Source of the DNA: Yoonia ponticola
GTDB taxonomy: Bacteria; Pseudomonadota; Alphaproteobacteria; Rhodobacterales; Rhodobacteraceae
Direction: 5' to 3'
DNA length: 64,000 bases
Assembly: GCF_014199395.1 (NCBI RefSeq)
Contig: NZ_JACIJM010000004.1
Coordinates: forward strand, 348,559-412,558
Shown: piece after piece, positions 1-9,509 of the stretch
Position numbering within the stretch: the first letter of the stretch is position 1
Layout: every line of letters starts with the position of its first letter
Position numbers and translations under genes: made by a program
The notes under the pieces: generated by a model
Seen by the model: the letters and a program-made list of their open reading frames with translations, nothing else
Told to the model about the DNA's origin: nothing
Databases searched by the model: none

Positions 1-1859
1 TCGGTTGCGACAACACTGACAGCAACATTGCCTTCAGCATCCGTTGGAATGTTTGATCCAGCGTAGTTGGTCATCCAGACGCCGTTGCTGCCTGCGACGA
101 CAGTATCAAGCACTTCACCAGCAACAGTCACGACAACAGTTGCACCCGCGTCAGTCTGACCGGACAATACGATTGTATCACCCTTCTCAGTTGCGTTTAC
201 GGTGTTATCCACAACGTCAGAGTTGCCGCCGTTATGGCCCACAGTCACGTTGATTTCGGTGTCGATTGTGATCGAACCAGTTGCTGTGTCAGTGTTGCCA
301 ACCGCATCTGTAGATGTCGCGGTCACAGGAACGTCATGCAGCTGACCTGTTGGCACCTCTTCACTTGTGAAGCTTGCGGTCCATTCACCCGTAGATGTCG
401 CCGTCACAGTTTTGGAAACCGCGCCAGTGCCTGTGCCAAGCGTCACAACAACCGTTGCATTCGCCTCAGCAGTCCCGTCCAGCGCAAGGCCAGTGCCGTG
501 CTCTGCTGCGTTGATGACACCATCAGTGCCGCCAGCTGTATCATCCAGCGTGATTTCAGTGACCGTATCAACATTCACCGTACCGGATGTAGATGCTGTG
601 TTGCCGTAGGCGTCCACTGCATTCACGTCGATTTCCAGATCGTATTCACCCTGCGGAATCACACCAGCCGCAACATCAAGCGACCAAGTAGAGCCGTCGA
701 TCGTAGCGTCGTAGGTTTGACCCTCGAATGTCACAGTCACGGATGTTGAACCAGCTTCGACAGTACCAGTCAGCTTAAAGCCGTCTGATTCCTCAACAAA
801 GTTGATTTGGCCGTTATCTTCGACAATGGCTGTGTTGATAGTGACGGACGCAACAGTGTCCAGAACCACAACGTCAGTCGAAGACGCAGAACCGCCGCCG
901 TTTGTCAGCGTGACAACAACGCCCGTCTCATATTCACCGCCGTCGATTTCACCAGGTGTGAAGTCAACAGTCCAGTTGCCCTCGGCATCTGTTGTGATGT
1001 CTTTGGTAACTTCACCGATGGTGATTGTACCGGATGTGTTTGGTGTGCCTGTACCGCCGATAGTGACACCGTCTTGGTAGTCGTCATCGTTGACAGTGTG
1101 GCCAGCCGTTTTTGTACCAGTTGTGATCTCTACAACAGGTGGATCAACCGGATCGGTTGGGTCCGTAGGATCAGTTGGGTCTGTAGGGTCCGTCGGATCG
1201 GTCGGGTCCGTAGGATCGGTTGGATCAGTCGGATCGGTAGGATCGGTAGGATCACCATCGCCACCACCGTCACCGCCGCCGCCAGCAACGCCGCCGTCGT
1301 CATCATCGCCGTCACCACCGCCGCTGCCGCCGCCAGTACCAGCAAGCAACAAGCCACCGCCAAGTGCTGCTGCACCCGCGCCAAGCATCGGAAGACCGGC
1401 AATACCGCCCAAGAACGCGCCGCCAAGCTGGCTGGCCGCTGCTTCGTCAGCAGGCACAACACCGGCCAACTGCACGTCGGAACCGCGTACAAAGTAAAGA
1501 TCGTCGTCAGGGCTCCATTTACCAAAGCTGTCTGCGTCGACGTATTGCGCGAACAACAAGTTGCCCTCGCCCGCGACCAATTCAGCCTGCGCCAATGTGC
1601 CGTTAGAAGAGATAAAGAGGTCGGCAACTGGTGTGCCTTCAGGAGTAAAGAAACCCTCGACCGTCAAAACAGTCCCGTCCACAAGCGTGACCTGCAAGGC
1701 CTGACCTTGACGCACGTAGGAAAGAATGTCCCCACGGTTCAGGTTCAGCGAGACATCTTGGCCCGCACCTACAACCAGTGAATTACCGTCAGCCCCACCA
1801 AGGGACCCACGTTGAGAAACGCCCGCGTCACCGCGAACAACGAAATCAATCGCTGACAT
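1..1859 (-). CDS. Giant BapA/LapF-type adhesin with Ig-like repeats (N-terminal part; runs off left edge)
   Basis: The minus-strand frame is open from ATG at 1859 to the window edge (about 619 codons), with GGAG upstream of the ATG as ribosome site. The protein opens MSAIDFVVRGDAGVSQRG, matching the BapA/Bap/LapF prefix-like domain (about residues 1-130). A Gly/Asp-rich low-complexity stretch and a (Asp-Pro-Thr)n linker (about residues 200-240) follow. Then come Ig-like repeats of about 100 residues, each ending in a motif like GNTDTATGSITIDT. Proteins of this class are exported by type I secretion and act in surface attachment or biofilm; the C-terminal secretion signal would lie left of the window. 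The family call rests on the prefix and repeat pattern; total length and repeat number are not visible. Confidence 0.85.
   Translation of the reverse strand, partial: MSAIDFVVRGDAGVSQRGSLGGADGNSLVVGAGQDVSLNLNRGDILSYVRQGQALQVTLVDGTVLTVEGFFTPEGTPVADLFISSNGTLAQAELVAGEGNLLFAQYVDADSFGKWSPDDDLYFVRGSDVQLAGVVPADEAAASQLGGAFLGGIAGLPMLGAGAAALGGGLLLAGTGGGSGGGDGDDDDGGVAGGGGDGGGDGDPTDPTDPTDPTDPTDPTDPTDPTDPTDPTDPTDPVDPPVVEITTGTKTAGHTVNDDDYQDGVTIGGTGTPNTSGTITIGEVTKDITTDAEGNWTVDFTPGEIDGGEYETGVVVTLTNGGGSASSTDVVVLDTVASVTINTAIVEDNGQINFVEESDGFKLTGTVEAGSTSVTVTFEGQTYDATIDGSTWSLDVAAGVIPQGEYDLEIDVNAVDAYGNTASTSGTVNVDTVTEITLDDTAGGTDGVINAAEHGTGLALDGTAEANATVVVTLGTGTGAVSKTVTATSTGEWTASFTSEEVPTGQLHDVPVTATSTDAVGNTDTATGSITIDTEINVTVGHNGGNSDVVDNTVNATEKGDTIVLSGQTDAGATVVVTVAGEVLDTVVAGSNGVWMTNYAGSNIPTDAEGNVAVSVVAT
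1141..1250. repeat. 9-bp tandem repeat encoding the (DPT)n linker of the adhesin
   Basis: Roughly a dozen near-identical 9-bp units (variants of GGATCGGTA / GGGTCCGTC on the plus strand) are read on the minus strand as Asp-Pro-Thr triplets. The repeat joins the N-terminal prefix region to the Ig-like domains. Such tracts are prone to slippage, so unit number may vary between strains. Confidence 0.85.
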
Positions 1860-2008
1860 AATACTATACTCCGCCTCGAATGCGTCTCCTCTTACGGGAC
1901 ACGCTTATTTTGATTACCGAGAGGTTAGCTGGACGGATTCACCAAATCTAGGGGGAAAATGTCATACTTTCGCCCGATTCATCCGACCTGCGGCACGATT
2001 ACCACTAT

Positions 2009-2893
2009 TTACGATAGTTCCCCCAGTAAATCCTCAGGCGGCTCATCGCCTTCGTTTACAGGGGTTTTTATGTAATAAAGTTTCGCGTTGATGATCGCGC
2101 CCCACAAAATCAGGTAGGCGCTGATGTAGAGCCACAGCAGCATACCAATCACCGCCCCAATCGAGCCATAAACCTCGTTGTAGCTCGCGAAATTGGTCAG
2201 ATAGAACGACAATCCAGCCGAGGCACCAATCCACACGACGACGACAATAGCAGCGCCTAGGGTGATCCACGGCCTGCGGTGCGGCTTCATATTGGGACCG
2301 TAACGGTACAAAAGGCTCAGGCCCCCGAACAGCACGGTCAATGCGATCAACCAGCGCACGGCCTCCAGCGCCCACGCCGTGAACAGTGGCATCGGCACAT
2401 AGGCCAGAATCACTGGCGTCACGACGACCGACATCAAAGCAACTGTCGCCAACATCACCAGCGACGCGGTCAGCAACAAGGCCACGAACATCTGCTTGAA
2501 GCCGTTGCGCAAGGGTGCCCCCTCAATCGCATTAATCCCGCTCATCAACGCGCCCACAGCGGCACGCGACGACCACAGCGCCAGCATGATCGACACAAAT
2601 GTCGCCCACCCCAACGCATCGGACCGCGCACTTAGCAGGCTTTTGATCTGCGCCTCAAAGATACCGTAGGCCCCTGCTGGGATCACATCACGCATCAATT
2701 CCAACTGGTCGGACACAGCCACCGGATCGGCAATCAATCCAAACACAGCAATCACGGCAGCAATCCCCGGAAACACACCAAACATCCCAAAGAACGCAAC
2801 GCCCGCCGCGATCAATCCGATGTGGCGTTTGCCGGCCTCAGTCCAAACACTATACGCAGTATGCCAAACCTTGAGTACTTGTTGCAAAACCAT
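2009..2893 (-). CDS. YihY/BrkB-family integral membrane protein
   Basis: 294 residues with about six hydrophobic segments. The N-terminal region (HIGLIAAGVAFFGMFGVFPGIAAVIAVFGL) and the later GSIGAVIGMLLWLYISAYLILWGAIINA segment are typical of the YihY/virulence factor BrkB family (once mis-assigned as RNase BN). Function in the inner membrane is not firmly known for the family. The start is ATG at 2893; GGAG abuts it, with AGGT about 15 bases upstream, so a slightly different start is possible. The gene is transcribed towards the adhesin promoter region and is divergent from the kinase gene to the right. The short Glu-rich C-terminal tail (EGDEPPEDLLGELS) is likely cytoplasmic. Confidence 0.85.
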   Translation of the reverse strand: MVLQQVLKVWHTAYSVWTEAGKRHIGLIAAGVAFFGMFGVFPGIAAVIAVFGLIADPVAVSDQLELMRDVIPAGAYGIFEAQIKSLLSARSDALGWATFVSIMLALWSSRAAVGALMSGINAIEGAPLRNGFKQMFVALLLTASLVMLATVALMSVVVTPVILAYVPMPLFTAWALEAVRWLIALTVLFGGLSLLYRYGPNMKPHRRPWITLGAAIVVVVWIGASAGLSFYLTNFASYNEVYGSIGAVIGMLLWLYISAYLILWGAIINAKLYYIKTPVNEGDEPPEDLLGELS

Positions 2894-2917
2894 CTCCGAT
2901 ACATACCTGAAACCTAG

Positions 2918-2935
2918 GCCCTATTTACCTAGGGC
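2918..2935. promoter_or_regulatory. Inverted repeat upstream of the YihY gene
   Basis: GCCCTA-N6-TAGGGC lies 25-42 bp upstream of the YihY start in the divergent intergenic region 2894-3127, and two CCTAGG hexamers overlap it. It could be an operator. No regulator can be assigned. Confidence 0.35.
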
Positions 2936-3127
2936 AAATTTCGGCGTTTTTCCACTCGAAGTTGAAATTAGCCGGAACAGGATAAAATTCCGCACGATTT
3001 CAAAGGGCTCTGGCGCGACCTTAATCCACCCGCCAAAACACCTGCGCCGAAAATGCGCGCAACGGCAAACAAAGTGTTTTCGCCCGCGTCATTCGCGCCT
3101 AGACTCGTGGAAAAACAGGCAGTCCAC

Positions 3128-3751
3128 GTGAAAAATATTACCCAACAAGTCAGCCTTCTGGCCGATAAAATCCACGAGATGCGGGCAGATCAGCCCCGCG
3201 TGATGGTCGCTATCGCAGGGGCCCCCGGCAGCGGCAAATCTACGCTGGCATCCGAAGTCGCACGGCGGCTCAACCAGCAAAAATGCGCAGCGATTGTGGT
3301 GCCGATGGACGGTTTCCACCTCGATAACGCGATCCTCAGCGCACGGGAAATCCTGCTGAAAAAGGGCGCGCCCGAAACCTTTGACGCGGACGGCTTTGTC
3401 ACTATGATCAAACGCCTACACGCCAAAGCTGATGTAATCGCACCCACCTTTGACCGCAGCCGCGACATCGCCATCGCTGGGGCATTGCATATCCCACCCA
3501 CAGCACCCGTCATCATCGCCGAAGGCAACTACCTGATGTTCAACGAGGCCCCATGGGACAGCCTCACCCCGCTGTGGGATCTGACTGTGCGGCTGGACGT
3601 CCCTATGGACGAGTTGCGCGGCAGACTGATCCAGCGCTGGTTGAATCAGAACCTGTCGCGGGCCGCGGCCACCCGCCGCGCGGAAAGCAACGACATCCCG
3701 AATGCCAAACGGATCATTGAAAACGCCCTGACCTGCGACATATCTCTTTAA
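3128..3751 (+). CDS. P-loop nucleoside/sugar kinase-like protein (uridine kinase/PanK fold)
   Basis: About 207 residues from a GTG at 3128, preceded by CAGG with 8-bp spacing. An ATG at 3053 is in frame but would add a tail unlike the family; ATG 3180 is a third option. The Walker A motif GAPGSGKST sits near residue 30. PMDGFHLDNAIL follows (substrate-binding DGFH motif), then EGNYLMFNEAPW and a C-terminal RRAESNDIPNAKRI lid-like segment. This pattern matches the uridine kinase-like nucleoside/nucleotide kinase family of proteobacteria, whose members phosphorylate nucleosides, fructose or pantothenate-like substrates. The true substrate cannot be told from sequence. It is a single gene between YihY and the pqi operon. 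Confidence 0.75.
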   Translation: MKNITQQVSLLADKIHEMRADQPRVMVAIAGAPGSGKSTLASEVARRLNQQKCAAIVVPMDGFHLDNAILSAREILLKKGAPETFDADGFVTMIKRLHAKADVIAPTFDRSRDIAIAGALHIPPTAPVIIAEGNYLMFNEAPWDSLTPLWDLTVRLDVPMDELRGRLIQRWLNQNLSRAAATRRAESNDIPNAKRIIENALTCDISL

Positions 3752-3752
3752 T

Positions 3753-3782
3753 TATGGGAAAATCGAAAATCATTTCCCCATA
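3753..3782 (+). terminator. Possible hairpin after the kinase gene
   Basis: TATGGGAAA pairs with TTTCCCCATA (one bulged C) immediately after the kinase stop codon. No T-run follows, so it may be an mRNA-end stem rather than a classical terminator. Confidence 0.3.
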
Positions 3783-3840
3783 GCCACGTAAGGCCCACTG
3801 CTTTATGAACTCATGACTCGTCGCAAAAGGACTGCCATCC

Positions 3841-4458
3841 GTGTTGCCGTCTACAGATCTCATCGCTTGCCCACACTGCGATACACTGCATTCCAATGCG
3901 TCACTGCCCGAAGGGGCAAAAGCGTATTGCGTGCGCTGTGGCGTGGTCCTGAAACAAGAGCGCAGTACCGCGATTGTCAGCGTGCTGGCCTTGGCGATGT
4001 CTTCGTTTTTCCTGATGGTTGCGGCGATCAGCTTTCCATTTCTGAACGTCTCTGTGGCGGGCCAGTCGAATAGTACCTCCGTGATCGGGGCGGTCATGGC
4101 CTTTTCAGAAACCTTCACCCTGCCGCTCGCTGCGGCCGTTGCGGGCTTTATCATTTTTCTGCCATTGATGCGGCTTGGCGCGATCATCTTTGCGGTGACG
4201 CCGCTTGCCACAGGCAGCACACCGACACGCGCCGCACAATCCGCCTTTGGCCTCGCCGAGGCGTTGCGTCCGTGGTCCATGGCCGAGATTTTTATCGTTG
4301 GCGTGGCCGTCGCACTGGTCAAAGTCGCGGGTCTTGCAACCATCGCATTTGGCCCCGCGTTCTGGGCTTTCACCCTTCTTGTTGTTCTGACCGCTTGGCA
4401 GGACACGCTCATTTGTAGGTATTCAATATGGCGGGCACTGGACACACAGCAGGTCTGA
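3841..4458 (+). CDS. pqiA: PqiA-like protein, first half (paraquat-inducible protein A)
   Basis: 205 residues from GTG 3841 with AAAAGG 10 bp upstream. An N-terminal zinc-ribbon-like motif (CPHC...CVRC, residues 8-33) precedes four membrane segments, including SSFFLMVAAISFPFLNV. E. coli PqiA is one longer protein with two such modules; here the modules are two consecutive genes overlapping by 31 bp. PqiA works with PqiB and PqiC in an MCE-type lipid-transport bridge between inner and outer membranes. First gene of a four-gene operon. Confidence 0.88.
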   Translation: MLPSTDLIACPHCDTLHSNASLPEGAKAYCVRCGVVLKQERSTAIVSVLALAMSSFFLMVAAISFPFLNVSVAGQSNSTSVIGAVMAFSETFTLPLAAAVAGFIIFLPLMRLGAIIFAVTPLATGSTPTRAAQSAFGLAEALRPWSMAEIFIVGVAVALVKVAGLATIAFGPAFWAFTLLVVLTAWQDTLICRYSIWRALDTQQV

Positions 4459-5063
4459 TCACCGCCCGCGAAGCCGGGTTGGTCGCTTGCCGTCGCTGCG
4501 GACAGGTGCAGGAACAAGACGTCGTGTCTTGCCCGCGCTGTCACGCGACACTGCACAGCCGTGCGCCCGATAGCCTGCAAAAGGTCTGGGCGTGGCTGGT
4601 GGCCGGACTGGTCATGTTCATTCCGGCCAACGTTTATCCGATGTTAATCACGGATCAGCTAGGGTCGCACAGCGAAAGCACGATCCTTGGCGGTGTTGTC
4701 GATCTGATGCACCACCACGCTTACGGGATCGCGACCATCGTTTTTGTGGCCTCGATCATCATTCCGGTGGGTAAATTCATGGCCATTGCCTATCTCGCGA
4801 TCAGCGTGCAGCGCAAATGGGTGCTGAACATGCACCAACGCCACAAACTCTTTGACGCGGTCGAATTCATTGGCCGCTGGTCGATGATCGACGTGTTCGT
4901 TGTCGCCATTCTTTCGGCCCTTGTCCAACTGGACTCGTTGGCTTCCATCAATCCCGGCATTGCCGCGATCAGTTTTGCTTTGTCGGTTGTATTCACAATG
5001 CTTTCCGCACAAAGCTTTGACCCACGTCTCATTTGGGACGCAGATAGGGCAGACGCCACATGA
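4428..5063 (+). CDS. pqiA: PqiA-like protein, second half
   Basis: 211 residues. It opens with its own zinc-ribbon (CRRCGQVQ...CPRCHATL, about residues 22-45), then four membrane segments beginning VWAWLVAGLVMFIPANVYPMLI. It overlaps the preceding pqiA-like gene by 31 bp and the next gene by ATGA (5060-5063), pointing to translational coupling. It is the homologue of the C-terminal half of E. coli PqiA. The E/DFIGRWSMIDVFVVAILSALVQL segment is a PqiA-family signature. Confidence 0.88.
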   Translation: MAGTGHTAGLITAREAGLVACRRCGQVQEQDVVSCPRCHATLHSRAPDSLQKVWAWLVAGLVMFIPANVYPMLITDQLGSHSESTILGGVVDLMHHHAYGIATIVFVASIIIPVGKFMAIAYLAISVQRKWVLNMHQRHKLFDAVEFIGRWSMIDVFVVAILSALVQLDSLASINPGIAAISFALSVVFTMLSAQSFDPRLIWDADRADAT

Positions 5064-7516
5064 CAGATACGCCATCCCCCGCACAACTTGACGTCCGCGA
5101 AGCAGGACCGCGCAAGCGGTCACGGATCAGTTGGATCTGGCTTGTGCCGATTGCAGCCCTTGGGGTGATCCTCAGCGTGGCATGGTCCACCTATCAGGAT
5201 CGCGGCATCCTGATCGAAATCGAATTCGAAAACGGGTCGGGTATCAGCAAGGAAACGCCGCTGAAATACCGCGACATCACCGTCGGACTGGTCGAAAAGG
5301 TCAGCTTTGCGGACAATCTCGAAGTTGTGCTGGTGCATGTGCGCGTGGACAAAGACATCGCGCCCTACCTTGATGATGACGCGATCTTTTGGGTCGTGCG
5401 CCCTGACGTGACGCTGCGCGGCGTGTCCGGCTTGGATACGGTGCTGTCCGGTGCCTATATCGCAGGCAAATGGGACACCGAAGCGGACGTTGACCAACGC
5501 GAATTCATCGGCCTCGAAGACCCGCCATTGCTGGCGACCAACGACGCGGGCTCTGAAATCGTGCTGCGCGCACCCACTGGTGCGTCACTGGCCCAAGGTG
5601 CGCCAATCCTGCACAAAGGCTTGCAGGTTGGGTTCCTTGACGAACCCGTGCTTGATCCAAACGGCAACGGCGTGATCGTGTCGGCCTTTATCGAAGAACA
5701 ATACGCACGCCTCGTGACCACCAACACACGGTTCTGGGACACCTCCGGTTTCTCGGTCTCTGTGGGTGCATCCGGTCTGGCGCTGAACGTGGACAGCATC
5801 GCATCGCTGATTGAGGGCGGTATCGCCTTTGATACGGTCGTGTCCGGTGGCGAACCACTGGGCCAAGGTCCGCGCGTTGATACATTTGACCTGTTCGACA
5901 GCGAACAAGCCGCCCGCGAAAGCCTGTTCGAAAGCCCTGATCGCAATACCATGACCGTGGGCATCCTGTTTGACGAAACCGTCAACGGTCTGCGCCAAGG
6001 CTCTGCTGTGAAATACCAAGGCGTGAACGTCGGTGAAGTCTCTGCAATCAACGCCATTGTGGTCGAAGAAAACGGCAACAACCGTGTGCGTCTGCGCACC
6101 ACGCTTGGGCTGTCCCCGTCCCGCTTGGGCATCTCGGACGACACCACCGACGAAGACGCGATGCAGATTTTCGCAAGCTTTGTGGCCCAAGGGATGCGGG
6201 CGCGGCTGGTCACAGGCAACATCCTGACCGGTGCGCTCGAGGTTGAACTGGTGGACGTGGAAAACGCGGACCTGATGTTCCTCGACCCGCTGCGCGAGCC
6301 TTTCCCGATCATCCCGACAACCGAATCCTTGGTGTCTGACGTCTCTGCCACCGCTGAAGGCGTGTTGGACCGGATCAACAATCTGCCGATCGAGGAATTG
6401 ATGCAAGGGGCCGTTGATCTGATGGCCAGCATCGAGGCACTTGCCACCGATGGCGACCTGAAAGCGGCACCGCTCGAATTGCGGACCATTCTGGCCGACA
6501 TCAGCACCATCATCGCGTCCGACGGCATCCAAGGCGCACCAGACACGCTGCAAACCTCGCTTGAAGGCATCCAAGAGGTTGTGGCCGAAATCGCAACCAT
6601 CGTAGCATCAGCGACCGAAGCTGACCTCGTGGGCACCTTGTCTGACACGCTGAACACCGCCAACGACACCGTTGCCACCATCGGCACCGCGTCAGAGGCC
6701 CTGCCCGACATTATCGCAGAACTTCAGGCGCTTGCGTCCAAAGCCAACGCGCTTGAGGTCGAAGCACTGCTCGCGCAGACCAACCAGACGCTGGCCAATA
6801 TCGACGCGATCCTTGTGGATGAAACCACCACCGCGATCCCTGCGACGGTCACAGCAGCACTGGACGAAATTCGCGGGCTGGTCACAGACGTGCGCGAAGG
6901 TGGTGCTGTTGAGAACCTAACGGCGGCACTGGAAGACACCAGCACAGCCGCGCAAGCGATATCCGAGAGCGTTGAAACCCTGCCAGAACTCGCGGCACGG
7001 GCGACCAACCTTGTGGCACAGCTAGAGGCCGCGACCGCCAACCTGCCGCAGATCACAGCGCAGATTGAACAGTTGACGATCAAAGCCAACAGCGTGGAAA
7101 TCGACGACCTCGTCGCCCAAGCCACGCAAACGCTGGACACCATCGACGGCATCTTGCTGACCGAAGGCGCAAACGAACTGCCAGCCGCACTGACAGGCGC
7201 ATTGGACGAGTTGAACGTCTTCCTCGCCACTGTGCGCGAAGGTGGGGCAGTCGAAAACGTCAACGCAGCGCTTGCAGCCGCAGCCCAAGCCGCGACATCC
7301 ATCGACACTGCCGCACGCGGCCTGCCGGGTCTGTCCACCGAAACATCGCGGCTGGTCAACACGATCAACGCGGTCGCGGGCGCATATGGCGAACAATCGC
7401 GGTTCTCGAACGACACCGCCGCAACCCTGCGCGATATTCAGGCCGCAGCCGACGCTGTGACCTCGCTTGCGCGGACCATTCAACGTAATCCTTCTTCACT
7501 GCTGACAGGGCGATAA
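5060..7516 (+). CDS. pqiB: PqiB-like MCE-domain protein with long C-terminal extension
   Basis: 818 residues; family members are usually near 550. One N-terminal membrane anchor (ISWIWLVPIAALGVILSVAW, about residues 25-45) is followed by three MCE domains (about residues 50-150, 165-270 and 285-400), the first with PLKYRDITVGLVEKV and the third with AVKYQGVNVGEVSAI. PqiB forms a hexameric periplasmic tube for lipid passage. The remaining ~400 residues are Ala/Thr-rich, predicted helical, and hold two copies of a ~115-residue unit (about 557-670 and 671-785), each with a KANxxExxxLxAQxxQTLxxID core and a VREGGAVEN motif. The extension may lengthen the helical needle. Starts within the stop of the second pqiA gene. 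Confidence 0.88.
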   Translation: MTDTPSPAQLDVREAGPRKRSRISWIWLVPIAALGVILSVAWSTYQDRGILIEIEFENGSGISKETPLKYRDITVGLVEKVSFADNLEVVLVHVRVDKDIAPYLDDDAIFWVVRPDVTLRGVSGLDTVLSGAYIAGKWDTEADVDQREFIGLEDPPLLATNDAGSEIVLRAPTGASLAQGAPILHKGLQVGFLDEPVLDPNGNGVIVSAFIEEQYARLVTTNTRFWDTSGFSVSVGASGLALNVDSIASLIEGGIAFDTVVSGGEPLGQGPRVDTFDLFDSEQAARESLFESPDRNTMTVGILFDETVNGLRQGSAVKYQGVNVGEVSAINAIVVEENGNNRVRLRTTLGLSPSRLGISDDTTDEDAMQIFASFVAQGMRARLVTGNILTGALEVELVDVENADLMFLDPLREPFPIIPTTESLVSDVSATAEGVLDRINNLPIEELMQGAVDLMASIEALATDGDLKAAPLELRTILADISTIIASDGIQGAPDTLQTSLEGIQEVVAEIATIVASATEADLVGTLSDTLNTANDTVATIGTASEALPDIIAELQALASKANALEVEALLAQTNQTLANIDAILVDETTTAIPATVTAALDEIRGLVTDVREGGAVENLTAALEDTSTAAQAISESVETLPELAARATNLVAQLEAATANLPQITAQIEQLTIKANSVEIDDLVAQATQTLDTIDGILLTEGANELPAALTGALDELNVFLATVREGGAVENVNAALAAAAQAATSIDTAARGLPGLSTETSRLVNTINAVAGAYGEQSRFSNDTAATLRDIQAAADAVTSLARTIQRNPSSLLTGR

Positions 7517-7520
7517 CATC

Positions 7521-8081
7521 ATGATTAAACCACTTTTCTTGACGCTGGCCCTGACTGCGGTTGCAGCCTGTTCCGGCCCCACCAATCGGGTCGAAATGAC
7601 ACCGCTGAATTCGACGCTGGACCTACGTGCAAACGTCAGTTCTGCCATCGTGCGGACGGTATCGCTGCCCAGCTACGCAGCCTCTGACGAGATTTCCATC
7701 GAAAGCCCCGAGGGCCTGATCACCACCAACGGCGACGTGCTCTGGGCGGATGAACCGGAACGGGCGACGACGCTGACCATCTCGCGGCACTTGAACGACA
7801 TTCTGTCGGCCACCGTTGGCCCCGATCCGTGGCCATTCGCGGGCATCCCTGATGTGACGATTGAAGTACGCGTCGAAGAAATGCTGGCAGGCAACGACGG
7901 TATTTTCACCCTGCGCGGTCAGTACTTTATCGGCGGCGACGGTATCGACTACCGCAACACAGCACGCAACTTTGCCTTCACCACGCCCGTCATCAGCGAA
8001 GGTCTGAACGGCATCGCGCGCGCACAGTCGCAAGTGGTGCTAGAGCTTGCTGAAGACATCGCCCGCGTGCTGTCACGCTAG
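7521..8081 (+). CDS. pqiC: PqiC-like outer-membrane lipoprotein
   Basis: 186 residues, 4 bp after pqiB. It has an N-terminal signal peptide with lipobox (LTLALTAVAAC, lipidated Cys about residue 17). The mature part carries RTVSLPSYAASDEI and VLELAEDIARVL as in the PqiC/DUF330 ABC-type transport auxiliary lipoprotein family. PqiC docks the PqiB tube at the outer membrane. Last gene of the operon; a small hairpin (8095-8120) and a bidirectional terminator (8154-8184) follow. Confidence 0.85.
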   Translation: MIKPLFLTLALTAVAACSGPTNRVEMTPLNSTLDLRANVSSAIVRTVSLPSYAASDEISIESPEGLITTNGDVLWADEPERATTLTISRHLNDILSATVGPDPWPFAGIPDVTIEVRVEEMLAGNDGIFTLRGQYFIGGDGIDYRNTARNFAFTTPVISEGLNGIARAQSQVVLELAEDIARVLSR

Positions 8082-8094
8082 ACCAGACAGATTC

Positions 8095-8120
8095 AGGCAT
8101 CCCCCACGCGAGGGGTGCCT
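8095..8120. other. Stem-loop after pqiC
   Basis: AGGCATCCCC pairs with GGGGTGCCT across a 7-base loop, with one bulged T. There is no T-run. It may protect the 3' end of the pqi mRNA. Confidence 0.5.
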
Positions 8121-8153
8121 GCCCCCAATCTTCCACATTTCAATCGCCCACAA

Positions 8154-8184
8154 AAAAGCCGCGCACCCAAGGTACGCGGCTTTT
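8154..8184. terminator. Bidirectional rho-independent terminator
   Basis: AAAAGCCGCG (8154-8163) and CGCGGCTTTT (8175-8184) form a 10-bp stem with A-run and T-run on either side. It separates the convergent pqi operon and the ABC ATPase gene. Confidence 0.85.
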
Positions 8185-8202
8185 GTCATTCTCTGATCAG
8201 TC

Positions 8203-9264
<1,062 letters not shown>

Positions 9265-9419
9265 ATGTGTCTCCCCCTCACGAATGTTGCTGCGCGATTG
9301 CGCCCGAAATTTGGATGGTCGCCCGCACTGACCTCTGCACTAGATACGCTAGGCGTTTGATGTGCAACTTGAACAGGACTAACCTCGACCTGTTGACAAC
9401 ACTACGCGAGTCGCGCTTT

Positions 9420-9458
9420 AGTTTCAATATTCAAAACCTAGTTCCACATATTGAAACT
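9420..9458. promoter_or_regulatory. Inverted repeat in the divergent sugar-transporter promoter region
   Basis: AGTTTCAATAT (9420-9430) and ATATTGAAACT (9448-9458) are perfect 11-bp inverted arms separated by 17 bp, about 50 bp before the binding-protein start. Position and symmetry suggest an operator for a dimeric regulator or a looped pair of half-sites. Confidence 0.5.
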
Positions 9459-9509
9459 CAATGACGGACCTCAGGCGGAATACAGACGGAAGCACCTAGG
9501 GAGGACACA

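Noticed and set aside
807..1781. Long plus-strand frames opposite the adhesin
   Set aside because: They mirror the repetitive minus-strand coding sequence and have no signal, motif or ribosome site.
5455..6711. 418-residue minus-strand frame inside pqiB
   Set aside because: Antisense to a well-supported gene; Ser/Arg-rich composition typical of a shadow frame.
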